Origin: Phycisphaerae bacterium
GTDB taxonomy: Bacteria; Planctomycetota; Phycisphaerae; Sedimentisphaerales; Anaerohalosphaeraceae
Length of the DNA: 10,905 bases
NCBI GenBank assembly: GCA_021736615.1
Contig: JAIPFN010000199.1
Span: 1-10,905 of the forward strand
Direction: 5' to 3'
The notes below the pieces were generated by a model, which saw nothing but the letters and a program-made list of their open reading frames with translations, ran no database searches and was not told where the DNA came from. A program made the translations under genes and the position numbers. The stretch's first letter is position 1. Every line of letters begins with the position of its first letter. Shown here in pieces: positions 1 to 5,506 of this stretch.

Positions 1-568
1 CGTGGCCGCCGACTGAAAGTATATCTGTTACGCCGGGGACGGTCTGGAGTTGGTACTTGACGACCCAGTCGTTGATGTCACGCAGATATGTTACCGGGTC
101 CTTGCCGCCGGTGTCTACGCCGGGCTCAATGGTGAGATAGTAAATGAATATCTGGCCGAGGCCGGTGGAGATTGGGCCCATCTTTGGTTTTTCCTGTCGA
201 TCCGGCAATTGGCTCATCGCCTCGGAGAGACGTGCGTCTACGGCGTTTCGGGCGAAATAGATGTCGACATCATCTTCGAAATAAATATAGACGACCGACA
301 TTCCGAAAGCGGAGGTCGACTTTATCTGGCGGACTCCGGGCAGGCCGCTCATTACCGATTCGACGGGGAAAGTGATCAGGCGTTCGACTTCCTCGGGAGC
401 CATTCCGTCTGCTTCTGTGAAGATCGGTACCATTATGGGGGATACGTCGGGGAAGGCGTCTACGGGCAGTTGGGTGTACTCGTAGATGCCCCACAAAGTA
501 ATTCCAATGACGCCAAGGACAACGAAGAATCTGTACCTGAGCGAGATGTCTACCATTTTTTTATGCAT
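1..568 (-). CDS. czcA: HME-RND heavy-metal efflux pump, CzcA/CusA family, N-terminal part only
   Basis: This is the inner-membrane proton-antiport pump of a tripartite metal efflux system. Only the first 189 codons are present and the gene continues off the left edge. The start at 568 is chosen because GGAAG lies 7 nt upstream; a second in-frame ATG at 556 is less well placed. The protein opens with a short basic segment and a first membrane helix at about residues 13-33. It continues with periplasmic porter-domain motifs typical of the family: LPVDAFPDVS (34-43), a FPVESVMSGLPGV block (67-79), a YFEDDVDIYFARNAV block (96-110) and GPISTGLGQI (131-140). The GPISTGLG form resembles CzcA/CnrA more than CusA. 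The metal cannot be decided because the central transmembrane helix with the substrate signature is outside the window. It is the last visible gene of the operon, 122 nt after the adaptor gene. Confidence 0.93.
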   Translation of the reverse strand, partial: MHKKMVDISLRYRFFVVLGVIGITLWGIYEYTQLPVDAFPDVSPIMVPIFTEADGMAPEEVERLITFPVESVMSGLPGVRQIKSTSAFGMSVVYIYFEDDVDIYFARNAVDARLSEAMSQLPDRQEKPKMGPISTGLGQIFIYYLTIEPGVDTGGKDPVTYLRDINDWVVKYQLQTVPGVTDILSVGGH

Positions 569-588
569 ATCTTTTCTTCCGATATTGT

Positions 589-625
589 ATATTTCAATGT
601 CAGATTATTGAAATATTTCTGACAT
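589..625. repeat. Nested inverted repeats upstream of the efflux pump gene
   Basis: Two perfect inverted repeats interlock here, 21-57 nt upstream of the pump start codon. One has 10-bp arms ATATTTCAAT (589-598) and ATTGAAATAT (607-616). The other has 8-bp arms ATGTCAGA (597-604) and TCTGACAT (618-625). They cannot both form as hairpins at once. A palindrome GAAATATTTC lies at 610-619. The function is unknown: it may be a protein-binding site or an intercistronic RNA structure. Confidence 0.6.
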
Positions 626-652
626 CAATTTGTTATTGTAAGCGTTTTATCG

Positions 653-668
653 GGGAGCTTGCGCTCCC
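653..668. repeat. Intercistronic hairpin between adaptor and pump genes
   Basis: A perfect 6-bp stem GGGAGC/GCTCCC closes a TTGC loop in the 122-nt gap between the adaptor stop and the pump start. It has no T-run on either strand, so it is unlikely to be a terminator. It could stabilise or process the operon mRNA. Confidence 0.55.
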
Positions 669-690
669 GCGCTTTTAAGTTTAATCATTA

Positions 691-2052
691 TCAGTGGCCG
701 TGTCCTGCGTGGCTGCCGAGGGTGCTTGTTACTATTTTTGCCTTGAGTTCGAATGCTCCTTTTGATACGTATTTTTCGCCCTGTTCGAGGCCGGAGATTA
801 TTTCTACTTTTTCGGCATCGGATTTTCCGGTGGTTACGAAGCGTGTTTCGAAACCGTCTTCGTCCTTTATGAAGACGCATTTTTTTGCTTCTATTGTCTG
901 TATTGCGTCTTTGGCGACGACGACTGCGGCAGCGGTGGTTTCTGTTGCTACTTTGGCGGTGACGAAGATGCCGGGGCGTAAGGTTCCGTCTTTATTGTCC
1001 ATGACTATCCGGGCGAGGGCGGTTCTGGATTTGGCGGCGACGAACGGGCCGACATAGCTGATCGTTCCGTGGACGTCGGATATCGAGTTGCCTGCACTAA
1101 TGAGAGCCTTTTGGCCCTTCCTGACGGACATGAGGTACTTTTGATAGACATGGAGGTCGATCCATACGGTCGAGAGGTCGGCGACGATGAAGACGCTGGT
1201 TTCATTGCTGACGACCTCGCCGAGTGTGATGTGTTTTTCGAGGATGGCTCCGGCAAAAGGTGCGGTTATCTCGAAGCGGGTTAGGAGTTTTTCTGACTCG
1301 GAGGGGAGAGAGACGAGGTAGGCTTCGCTAAAGCCTAGAGCGCGAAGTTTTTGTTCTGCGCTTCTTTTTTCTATGCGTGCCTCGGCAAAAACTTTTTTGG
1401 CGCCGAGGTATTCCTGCTCGGAAGATATTTTCTTTTCGCGGAGTTTTTCCTCACGCTCGAAAATGGATTTGGACAGCTCGAGCCTTTCGATGGCTGCGAG
1501 GTATGCGCCTTTGGCGTCGGCGAGTTCGCGGCTTTGGATGACGGCCATTACTTCACCGGCTTTGACGGGGTCGCCAAGTTTTTTCATGACCTCGAGGACT
1601 ACGCCGGTTACCCTTGGGACTATGTGGACCATGCGGTCGGAGTTGACTGCGACCTCGCCGGGGAGGTTTACGATGGTTTCTATACTGCCCTTTTGGGCGG
1701 TTTCGAGCTTTATACCGTAGTCTTTGATCTGCTGGTCGGTTAGAACTATTACTTGCTCATCGTCATGACCGGCGTGGGGGTCCGGGACTGCCGGGCCTGC
1801 ATGGTCCGGATCCTCTTGACCTTCGGCGTGTCCGTCAAGTGCTTCGTCGTCGTCATGATCCTGTACCATGTCGCCTTCGATGTGTCCGGGGCCTTCGTCG
1901 TGATCTGCGTCTTCGTCAGTTTTTTGGGTTGGCGTGGGATGGTCGTGGCCGGCGTGAGGGTCATTGACTTTGGCTTTGTTTTTGACGAATACTATCGCTG
2001 CTAAAACGGCTGCCAGAATTACGATTAATAGTGGTATGTGTTTTAATTTCAT
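691..2052 (-). CDS. czcB: Periplasmic adaptor (membrane fusion protein) of heavy-metal efflux, CzcB/CusB family, with His-rich insert
   Basis: This 453-residue adaptor bridges the RND pump and the outer-membrane channel and may hand metal to the pump. Residues 6-23 form a hydrophobic N-terminal anchor. Residues 31-99 are an extremely His/Asp/Glu-rich stretch with ten histidines and two copies of DPHAGHD (31-37 and 91-97). The conserved core follows: a lipoyl half-motif around VPRVTGVVLEVMKKLGDPV, a helical hairpin at about 178-240, the second lipoyl half APFAGAILEKHITLGEVV, and beta-barrel and membrane-proximal domains ending near GLEQGEKYVSKGAFELKA. The last seven residues are SHAGHGH, so the HAGH tetrapeptide occurs three times. 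The start at 2052 has an upstream GGAAAA about 9 nt away. Its place between the channel and pump genes fits a co-transcribed tripartite system. The His-rich ends suggest a soft or transition metal such as Cu, Zn, Co or Ni, but the substrate is inferred only. Confidence 0.93.
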   Translation of the reverse strand: MKLKHIPLLIVILAAVLAAIVFVKNKAKVNDPHAGHDHPTPTQKTDEDADHDEGPGHIEGDMVQDHDDDEALDGHAEGQEDPDHAGPAVPDPHAGHDDEQVIVLTDQQIKDYGIKLETAQKGSIETIVNLPGEVAVNSDRMVHIVPRVTGVVLEVMKKLGDPVKAGEVMAVIQSRELADAKGAYLAAIERLELSKSIFEREEKLREKKISSEQEYLGAKKVFAEARIEKRSAEQKLRALGFSEAYLVSLPSESEKLLTRFEITAPFAGAILEKHITLGEVVSNETSVFIVADLSTVWIDLHVYQKYLMSVRKGQKALISAGNSISDVHGTISYVGPFVAAKSRTALARIVMDNKDGTLRPGIFVTAKVATETTAAAVVVAKDAIQTIEAKKCVFIKDEDGFETRFVTTGKSDAEKVEIISGLEQGEKYVSKGAFELKAKIVTSTLGSHAGHGH

Positions 2053-2084
2053 TTTGTTTTTCCGGTTTTTTATATTATCTATTT

Positions 2085-2097
2085 TTGAAATATTTCA
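2085..2097. repeat. TGAAATATTTCA palindrome upstream of the adaptor gene
   Basis: A 12-nt palindrome (2086-2097) sits 34-45 nt upstream of the adaptor start codon. Its core GAAATATTTC is identical to the one at 610-619, which sits 42-51 nt upstream of the pump start codon. The shared core and similar placement are direct observations; a regulatory role is a guess. Confidence 0.4.
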
Positions 2098-2146
2098 GCT
2101 ATCTGTGTTAACCATTACTTATCAGGTCAATACAAGATTTTTGACT

Positions 2147-3574
2147 TTAATCTTTATTGTCAGCGTTTGATCCCTGCGCTTGCGCTTCGGGTTTTTGTTT
2201 GCCTAGTAAAGGTTTAATTGGTGTTGCTGTGAGTCTTTCTACTTCTGCTTTTGCTTTATGGTAGCTTCTTAGTGCCTCGACGTGTCTTGACATCGACAGA
2301 AACAGTATTCGCTGTGAGTTCAGGACATTGAGATAGTCGAGTTTGCCCTGCCTGTAGCCTGTCTTTGAAGCTTGAAAAACGTTCTTTGCGGCCGGCAGAA
2401 GGTCGTCTTTTAGCTCTTTTGCCTCGGTGAAAGCATTTGCCATCTCTTTATAAAAGCCGGCAAGATCGGTTTCGAGTTTGTTTCTTACGGCCTTTTGCTG
2501 CTGAAGCGTCTTTGCGTACTGATACATGGCTTGTTGGCGGGCACCCTGATTACGGTTATTTATTCCAATCGGAATTGTAACTCCGACGATTAAGGCGTTT
2601 GAATTTTCCAACTCGACTCGCTTGACTCCGCCGCTTACCGTTACATCCTGTTTACCGCGTGCCTTTTCAAGCCGGTATGCGGCCTTTGCTTTTTCGACCT
2701 CGACTGACCAGCGGGCAACCTGTGGATTTTCGTCCAGATAGCCAGTGATTTTTTCAAGGGGCGGGATTTCGGAGGGCATTTCCAGGACACCTTCGACCTT
2801 TTTGAACTTTGGAGCAGCTGACCACAATGAAGCAAGCTGACTGCGTGCAAAATCGAGTTCGTTATTGGCCTGATGGTACAATATGTCGATATTGGAAAGA
2901 ACTATCCGGGCATTTATTTCGTCGAGGGGTGCGTCCTTGCCTGCCTCTACCCTGCCGGATACGGTCTGGACGAGTTCTTCGGAGAGGCGTAAAAGCTCAC
3001 CGTCAAGATCAACCCTCTGCTGAGCGGAAAGTACGTCGGTGTAGGCCTTTATCACATCTGTAAAAACATCAAGCCGTTTGCTCTCATAGTCCCAATCTGC
3101 AATCTTTTTTTCGAGCGAAGCAACCTGGGTGCGTTTTTGGCGTTTGTCGGCAACTTCGATGAGCTGACTTACAGATAAGGTTGACTCGTATCCGTCAAAA
3201 CCGCTGAGGGCGCCTGAACCGCCAAAGTCTCCAACAACCAGAGATACCTGGGGGTTGGGTTTTAGCGAGGCCTGGAGCTGGGCGGCCTGGCTGGCACGAA
3301 CCTGCCAGGAAAATGACTTGAGGTCAGGGTTTTCAAGCAGAGCAAGGGCCAATGCCTGAGTCAAATTGATTACTCCATTTGGGTCAACAAGATCAGGTTT
3401 CTGGAATTCTTCCTTTTGCGGCAAATCTCCTGTGTCCTTGAGGGCAGGTGCCTTGAAAGTGCTTACATCGGCACCAAGGGGACGGGGAGAAGGCATTGTG
3501 TCTTGGGCAGTTTTCTTTGAACAGCCCGTCAGTACTATTGAAACAATTATCGTAACCAGTAATATTGTTCGCAT
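2147..3574 (-). CDS. Outer-membrane efflux factor lipoprotein, TolC/CusC/CzcC superfamily
   Basis: This 475-residue protein is the predicted trimeric outer-membrane channel of the metal efflux system. The N-terminus is a lipoprotein signal peptide ending in the lipobox LTGC, with the lipidated cysteine at residue 18, as in CusC/NodT-type channels. Two homologous outer-membrane-efflux repeats follow. The first begins at about residue 67 with LTQALALALLENPDL and carries the LKPNPQVSL motif. The second begins at about residue 285 with YLDENPQV. Both contain long alpha-helical stretches typical of the periplasmic tunnel. The C-terminus (about 450-475) is a polar, probably disordered tail. AAGGAATCAAATAA upstream of the ATG supplies a ribosome binding site. 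It lies 94 nt before the adaptor gene and 194 nt after the His/Cys-rich gene, on the same strand. Confidence 0.92.
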   Translation of the reverse strand: MRTILLVTIIVSIVLTGCSKKTAQDTMPSPRPLGADVSTFKAPALKDTGDLPQKEEFQKPDLVDPNGVINLTQALALALLENPDLKSFSWQVRASQAAQLQASLKPNPQVSLVVGDFGGSGALSGFDGYESTLSVSQLIEVADKRQKRTQVASLEKKIADWDYESKRLDVFTDVIKAYTDVLSAQQRVDLDGELLRLSEELVQTVSGRVEAGKDAPLDEINARIVLSNIDILYHQANNELDFARSQLASLWSAAPKFKKVEGVLEMPSEIPPLEKITGYLDENPQVARWSVEVEKAKAAYRLEKARGKQDVTVSGGVKRVELENSNALIVGVTIPIGINNRNQGARQQAMYQYAKTLQQQKAVRNKLETDLAGFYKEMANAFTEAKELKDDLLPAAKNVFQASKTGYRQGKLDYLNVLNSQRILFLSMSRHVEALRSYHKAKAEVERLTATPIKPLLGKQKPEAQAQGSNADNKD

Positions 3575-3629
3575 TTATTTGATTCCTTTTGGGTTTATCA
3601 GCGACGTATAGCTGAAACTAAACTGTAAT

Positions 3630-3654
3630 ACAGCATGGGCAAAGCCCACCCTAC
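3630..3654. repeat. Dispersed hairpin repeat, copy 1 (GGGTGGGC family)
   Basis: This 25-nt element has a TGGGC/GCCCA stem (3636-3640 and 3644-3648) with an AAA loop, followed by CCCTAC. It matches 22 of 25 positions of the element at 10338-10362. It lies in the 194-nt gap between the His/Cys-rich gene and the outer-membrane channel gene. The rest of that gap shows no other recognisable signal. Confidence 0.7.
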
Positions 3655-3768
3655 TTTCGACAAGATAGGATTGTAAGTCCTGTAATTTCGTGAAATTGAC
3701 CTGCAAAAAAGCAATGCGCAGAAAACCTGTGGAAATTGGACTAAAAGGTCAATGGTAGCGGGGTCGGA

Positions 3769-4218
3769 TCAGCAGAGTATGACGACTGTGCGCAGCGAGG
3801 CGCAGTATGGGGAATCGACACTGTGGTCGAAAGCGGAATTTAAAGCTGTAAAATCGGCTTCGGCTGTTGCCCGGGAGGCGTGAGCGGAGGTAATCGAAAT
3901 AGTATCTTTATATTGTGTGAAATTTGTGATTTTTGCGACGTCGGCAGGGATCAGGACGTCTACGCAGGGCTGACAATTGGCAGCGTGCCGGTGGCCGTGC
4001 CCGAAAGCGGGTTTCTTCTGGTCCGAATGGTCGGTATCGGTATTTGAAGCGTGACTGCAATGATCGCTATGGTCTTTATGTAAAGCTGATTCGATGGCGA
4101 GGTGGCCGCCCTGACCGAAACAGAGAACCACCCCCTGCGAAACGTTGCCGGCAATGACGAGGCAGACGAGAACGCAAAAATACTTCTTGAAAACAGGATT
4201 TTTCGCGAATTTCAACAT
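3769..4218 (-). CDS. Small exported His/Cys-rich protein heading the metal efflux operon
   Basis: This 149-residue protein has no function I can name. Residues 3-12 are basic and 14-29 hydrophobic, forming a probable signal peptide or anchor. The mature part starts with VVLCFGQGGHLAIE (30-43). A His/Cys cluster follows (H47, H50, H53, C54, H56, H64, H74, H76, H78), then CQPCVD (82-87), and the protein ends in SLRTVVILC with a terminal cysteine. In total I count 11 His and 8 Cys. From memory, short proteins of this layout (LCxGxxGH, CxxCxDxPL-like, SLRTxxLL end) sit beside czc/cus genes in other bacteria, but I know of no assigned activity. It may bind metal in the periplasm as a chaperone or sensor. 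It is first in the efflux operon. The start at 4218 is the only Met that retains the signal segment, and it has no clear ribosome binding site. Confidence 0.75.
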   Translation of the reverse strand: MLKFAKNPVFKKYFCVLVCLVIAGNVSQGVVLCFGQGGHLAIESALHKDHSDHCSHASNTDTDHSDQKKPAFGHGHRHAANCQPCVDVLIPADVAKITNFTQYKDTISITSAHASRATAEADFTALNSAFDHSVDSPYCASLRTVVILC

Positions 4219-4227
4219 ATTGGTAGT

Positions 4228-4256
4228 ATTATACTAATTCGGTGTGCTTTATGCAA
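4228..4256 (-). promoter_or_regulatory. Sigma70-type promoter of the metal efflux operon
   Basis: On the minus strand TTGCAT (4256-4251) and a consensus TATAAT (4233-4228) are separated by exactly 17 nt. Only 9 nt separate the -10 box from the ATG at 4218, so the transcript would have a leader of only about 2-4 nt or none. Confidence 0.6.
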
Positions 4257-4265
4257 GTAACTTTC

Positions 4266-4292
4266 TCAAACTGACCGAACCGGTCAGTTTGA
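4266..4292. promoter_or_regulatory. Perfect palindromic operator, TetR-family type
   Basis: TCAAACTGACCG (4266-4277) and its exact reverse complement CGGTCAGTTTGA (4281-4292) flank a 3-nt spacer AAC. The TGACCG-N3-CGGTCA core resembles operators of AcrR/TetR-type repressors. It lies just upstream of the -35 box of the efflux promoter, about 46-72 nt before the expected transcription start. No TetR gene is visible in the window; it may lie beyond the left edge. Confidence 0.6.
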
Positions 4293-4327
4293 AATGAATA
4301 ATGTATATTGTCTAATGTATAATGAAT
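4293..4327. repeat. Heptamer-period tandem repeat, AATGTAT-like, five units
   Basis: Five consecutive 7-nt units read AATGAAT, AATGTAT, ATTGTCT, AATGTAT and AATGAAT. The array abuts the palindromic operator and ends just before the hairpin at 4331. Confidence 0.6.
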
Positions 4328-4330
4328 GAT

Positions 4331-4355
4331 TCGGCCTGACGGCCGAGGCATTTTT
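4331..4355 (+). terminator. Possible weak terminator or attenuator hairpin
   Basis: TCGGCC/GGCCGA forms a 6-bp stem with a TGAC loop. GGCA and then five T follow on the plus strand. No gene ends nearby on the plus strand, so it is either a dispersed hairpin or an attenuator on a long rex leader. Confidence 0.3.
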
Positions 4356-4408
4356 ATATAAAAAACAAATACTACGCAAATCCTTTAATTGTAATTGGTT
4401 ACATTGTT

Positions 4409-4434
4409 TCAAAGGCCGATTCCGGTCAGTTTGA
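4409..4434. promoter_or_regulatory. Degenerate second copy of the TetR-type operator
   Basis: The right half CGGTCAGTTTGA (4423-4434) is identical to the right arm of the palindrome at 4266-4292. The left half TCAAAGGCCG (4409-4418) keeps only the outer TCAAA and inner CCG of the left arm. It may be a weaker binding site or a decayed duplicate. Confidence 0.4.
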
Positions 4435-4465
4435 GTAACTTTTTTGGAGGATAAGAGGCGTGCGG

Positions 4466-4493
4466 CGGACAGCGGGCAACGGGCAGCGGTGTT
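4466..4493. repeat. GC-rich heptamer-period repeat, CGGGCAG-like
   Basis: Three clear 7-nt units CGGACAG, CGGGCAA and CGGGCAG are followed by a decayed fourth, CGGTGTT. A shorter relative lies at 4613-4630, sharing AGCGGGC and GCGGTGTTTT with a 7-nt shorter middle. Confidence 0.5.
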
Positions 4494-4717
4494 TTGTTGA
4501 GTTATGCAAAAAATGGGGAGTTTTACATGCTTTCGGGATGTTTTGGAAAGCAATTGTGAGATAGTTCTTTACTGGTGTTGGAAATCGGTTAGGTTTTGAC
4601 TGTGTTTAACGGAGCGGGCGGCGGTGTTTTTTTTGTACATCTGTTTGTTTAATTCAGCTATTATATTGAAATATCTGGTTTTTTAGAAAAAAAAACACAA
4701 AATAATTCTAAAATGAC

Positions 4718-4745
4718 TTGACCATGAACAGAATAATGTTAAACT
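4718..4745 (+). promoter_or_regulatory. Candidate rex promoter
   Basis: TTGACC (4718-4723) and TAAACT (4740-4745) are spaced by 16 nt. Transcription would start near 4752, immediately before the candidate Rex operator. The -10 box matches only four of six consensus bases, so this is tentative. Confidence 0.35.
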
Positions 4746-4756
4746 CGTAGGTCCGA

Positions 4757-4774
4757 TTGTGAATGTGAACACAA
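4757..4774. promoter_or_regulatory. Candidate Rex operator upstream of rex
   Basis: The site reads TTGTGAA-TGTG-AACACAA. It matches the known Rex consensus TTGTGAA-N4-TTCACAA at 12 of 14 defined positions. It lies 16 nt before the rex start codon, just downstream of the candidate promoter, so bound Rex would block its own transcription when NADH is low. Confidence 0.6.
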
Positions 4775-4790
4775 GCACAAGTGAGGTATA

Positions 4791-5405
4791 ATGAAGTATC
4801 AAAAGGTACCAGAAGAAACTGTTAAGCGGCTTCCGAGATATTTGCGGGCATTGCTATTTTTGCAGCAACGCGGCATTGAGAGTATCCCCAGCCACGGGCT
4901 TGCAGAGTATGTCCAGCTTAACCCAACCCAGATCAGAAAAGACCTTTCTCACTTTGGCGCGTTTGGTAAAAGAGGAACGGGCTACAACGTTGAGACTTTA
5001 TCTGAAACGATTCGTGATATACTTAAACTCAACGAGCCGCAAAAAACCGTACTGGTAGGCGCCGGGCGGCTTGGAACTGCTATCGCGTCTTTTCCGGGCT
5101 TCAAGAGATATGGATTCGACATAACGGCTATCTACGATAACTCAATGAGTAAAATCGGGAAAAGGATCGGTAATACTATTATCAAGAGTTGCGACAAGCT
5201 AGCTGATATAAGGGAAAACAAGATCAAACTGGCTATAATAGCCACTCCGCCGGAAGTTGCACAAGAAACGGCGACTGTTCTTGTTGAAAACGGAATCACA
5301 GGCGTCCTTAATTTGTCGTCATGCTTCCTTAAAGTACCAAGTAAAGTGAAAGTAAGAACTATCGACCTTGCTATGGAACTAATTATGCTTCCATATTATA
5401 GTTGA
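4791..5405 (+). CDS. rex: Redox-sensing transcriptional repressor Rex
   Basis: Rex is a homodimeric cytoplasmic repressor that binds its operator when NAD+ dominates and lets go when NADH rises. It typically controls fermentation, hydrogen and respiration genes. The 204 residues match the family's usual length of about 205-215. An N-terminal winged helix (to about residue 80) carries the hallmark QIRKDLSHFGAFGKRGTGY (47-65). A Rossmann domain follows with GAGRLG (90-95) and IYDN (114-117). The C-terminus GVLNLSS...DLAMELIMLPYY is the domain-swapped helix region. The start has GAGG 4-5 nt upstream, slightly tight, but it is the only Met that keeps the N-terminus. A Rex operator precedes the gene, which points to autoregulation. 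It lies 101 nt before a NAD(P)-linked hydrogenase operon, the kind of target Rex regulates; that link is inferred. Confidence 0.96.
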   Translation: MKYQKVPEETVKRLPRYLRALLFLQQRGIESIPSHGLAEYVQLNPTQIRKDLSHFGAFGKRGTGYNVETLSETIRDILKLNEPQKTVLVGAGRLGTAIASFPGFKRYGFDITAIYDNSMSKIGKRIGNTIIKSCDKLADIRENKIKLAIIATPPEVAQETATVLVENGITGVLNLSSCFLKVPSKVKVRTIDLAMELIMLPYYS

Positions 5406-5506
5406 GAAATCAAAGTTTAGAGATTAGGATTAGTAAAGTTTGATTTTAACGTTTTTTGAAATACAGAAGTTAATATAAGTCAGTTAAGTAAACAGGAAAC
5501 CAAAAG

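Larger units (their letters stand above)
4219..4790. other. Divergent intergenic region between efflux operon and rex
   Basis: These 572 nt separate the minus-strand efflux operon from the plus-strand rex/hydrogenase genes. I find no convincing protein gene. The region holds the efflux promoter, a TetR-type palindrome and a degenerate second copy, a five-unit heptamer array, a GC hairpin followed by T5, a GC-rich heptamer array, an A/T-rich tract near 4680-4700, and a candidate rex promoter plus Rex operator. The individual elements are listed separately. Confidence 0.8.

Noticed and set aside
50..622. A 190-codon open frame on the plus strand
   Set aside because: It is antisense to the efflux pump gene, whose minus-strand product has clear RND motifs. 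The plus-strand product has no family-like features.
3695..3753. Inverted repeat ATTGACCT (3695-3702) / AGGTCAAT (3746-3753)
   Set aside because: The 8-bp arms are 43 nt apart, with no T-run and no clear relation to a promoter. Chance is a sufficient explanation.
4293..4493. CRISPR-like periodicity in the repeat-rich intergenic DNA
   Set aside because: The units are only 7 nt long, contiguous and without spacers, so they are tandem repeats and not a CRISPR array.
4284..4553. An 89-codon minus-strand frame in the divergent intergenic region
   Set aside because: It begins with TTG, runs through the heptamer arrays, the hairpin and both operator-like sequences, and shows no recognisable domain.
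4460..4564. A 34-codon GTG-start frame with GGAGG 9 nt upstream
   Set aside because: The spacing is attractive, but the first third is made of the GC-rich heptamer repeat and the rest shows no signal, membrane segment or motif. I did not annotate it.
5406..5506. A separate hyd promoter or second Rex site in the rex-hydB gap
   Set aside because: TTGAAA and TATAAG are present but only 12 nt apart, and no TTGTGAA- or TTGTTAA-type palindrome is visible, so I could not support either.
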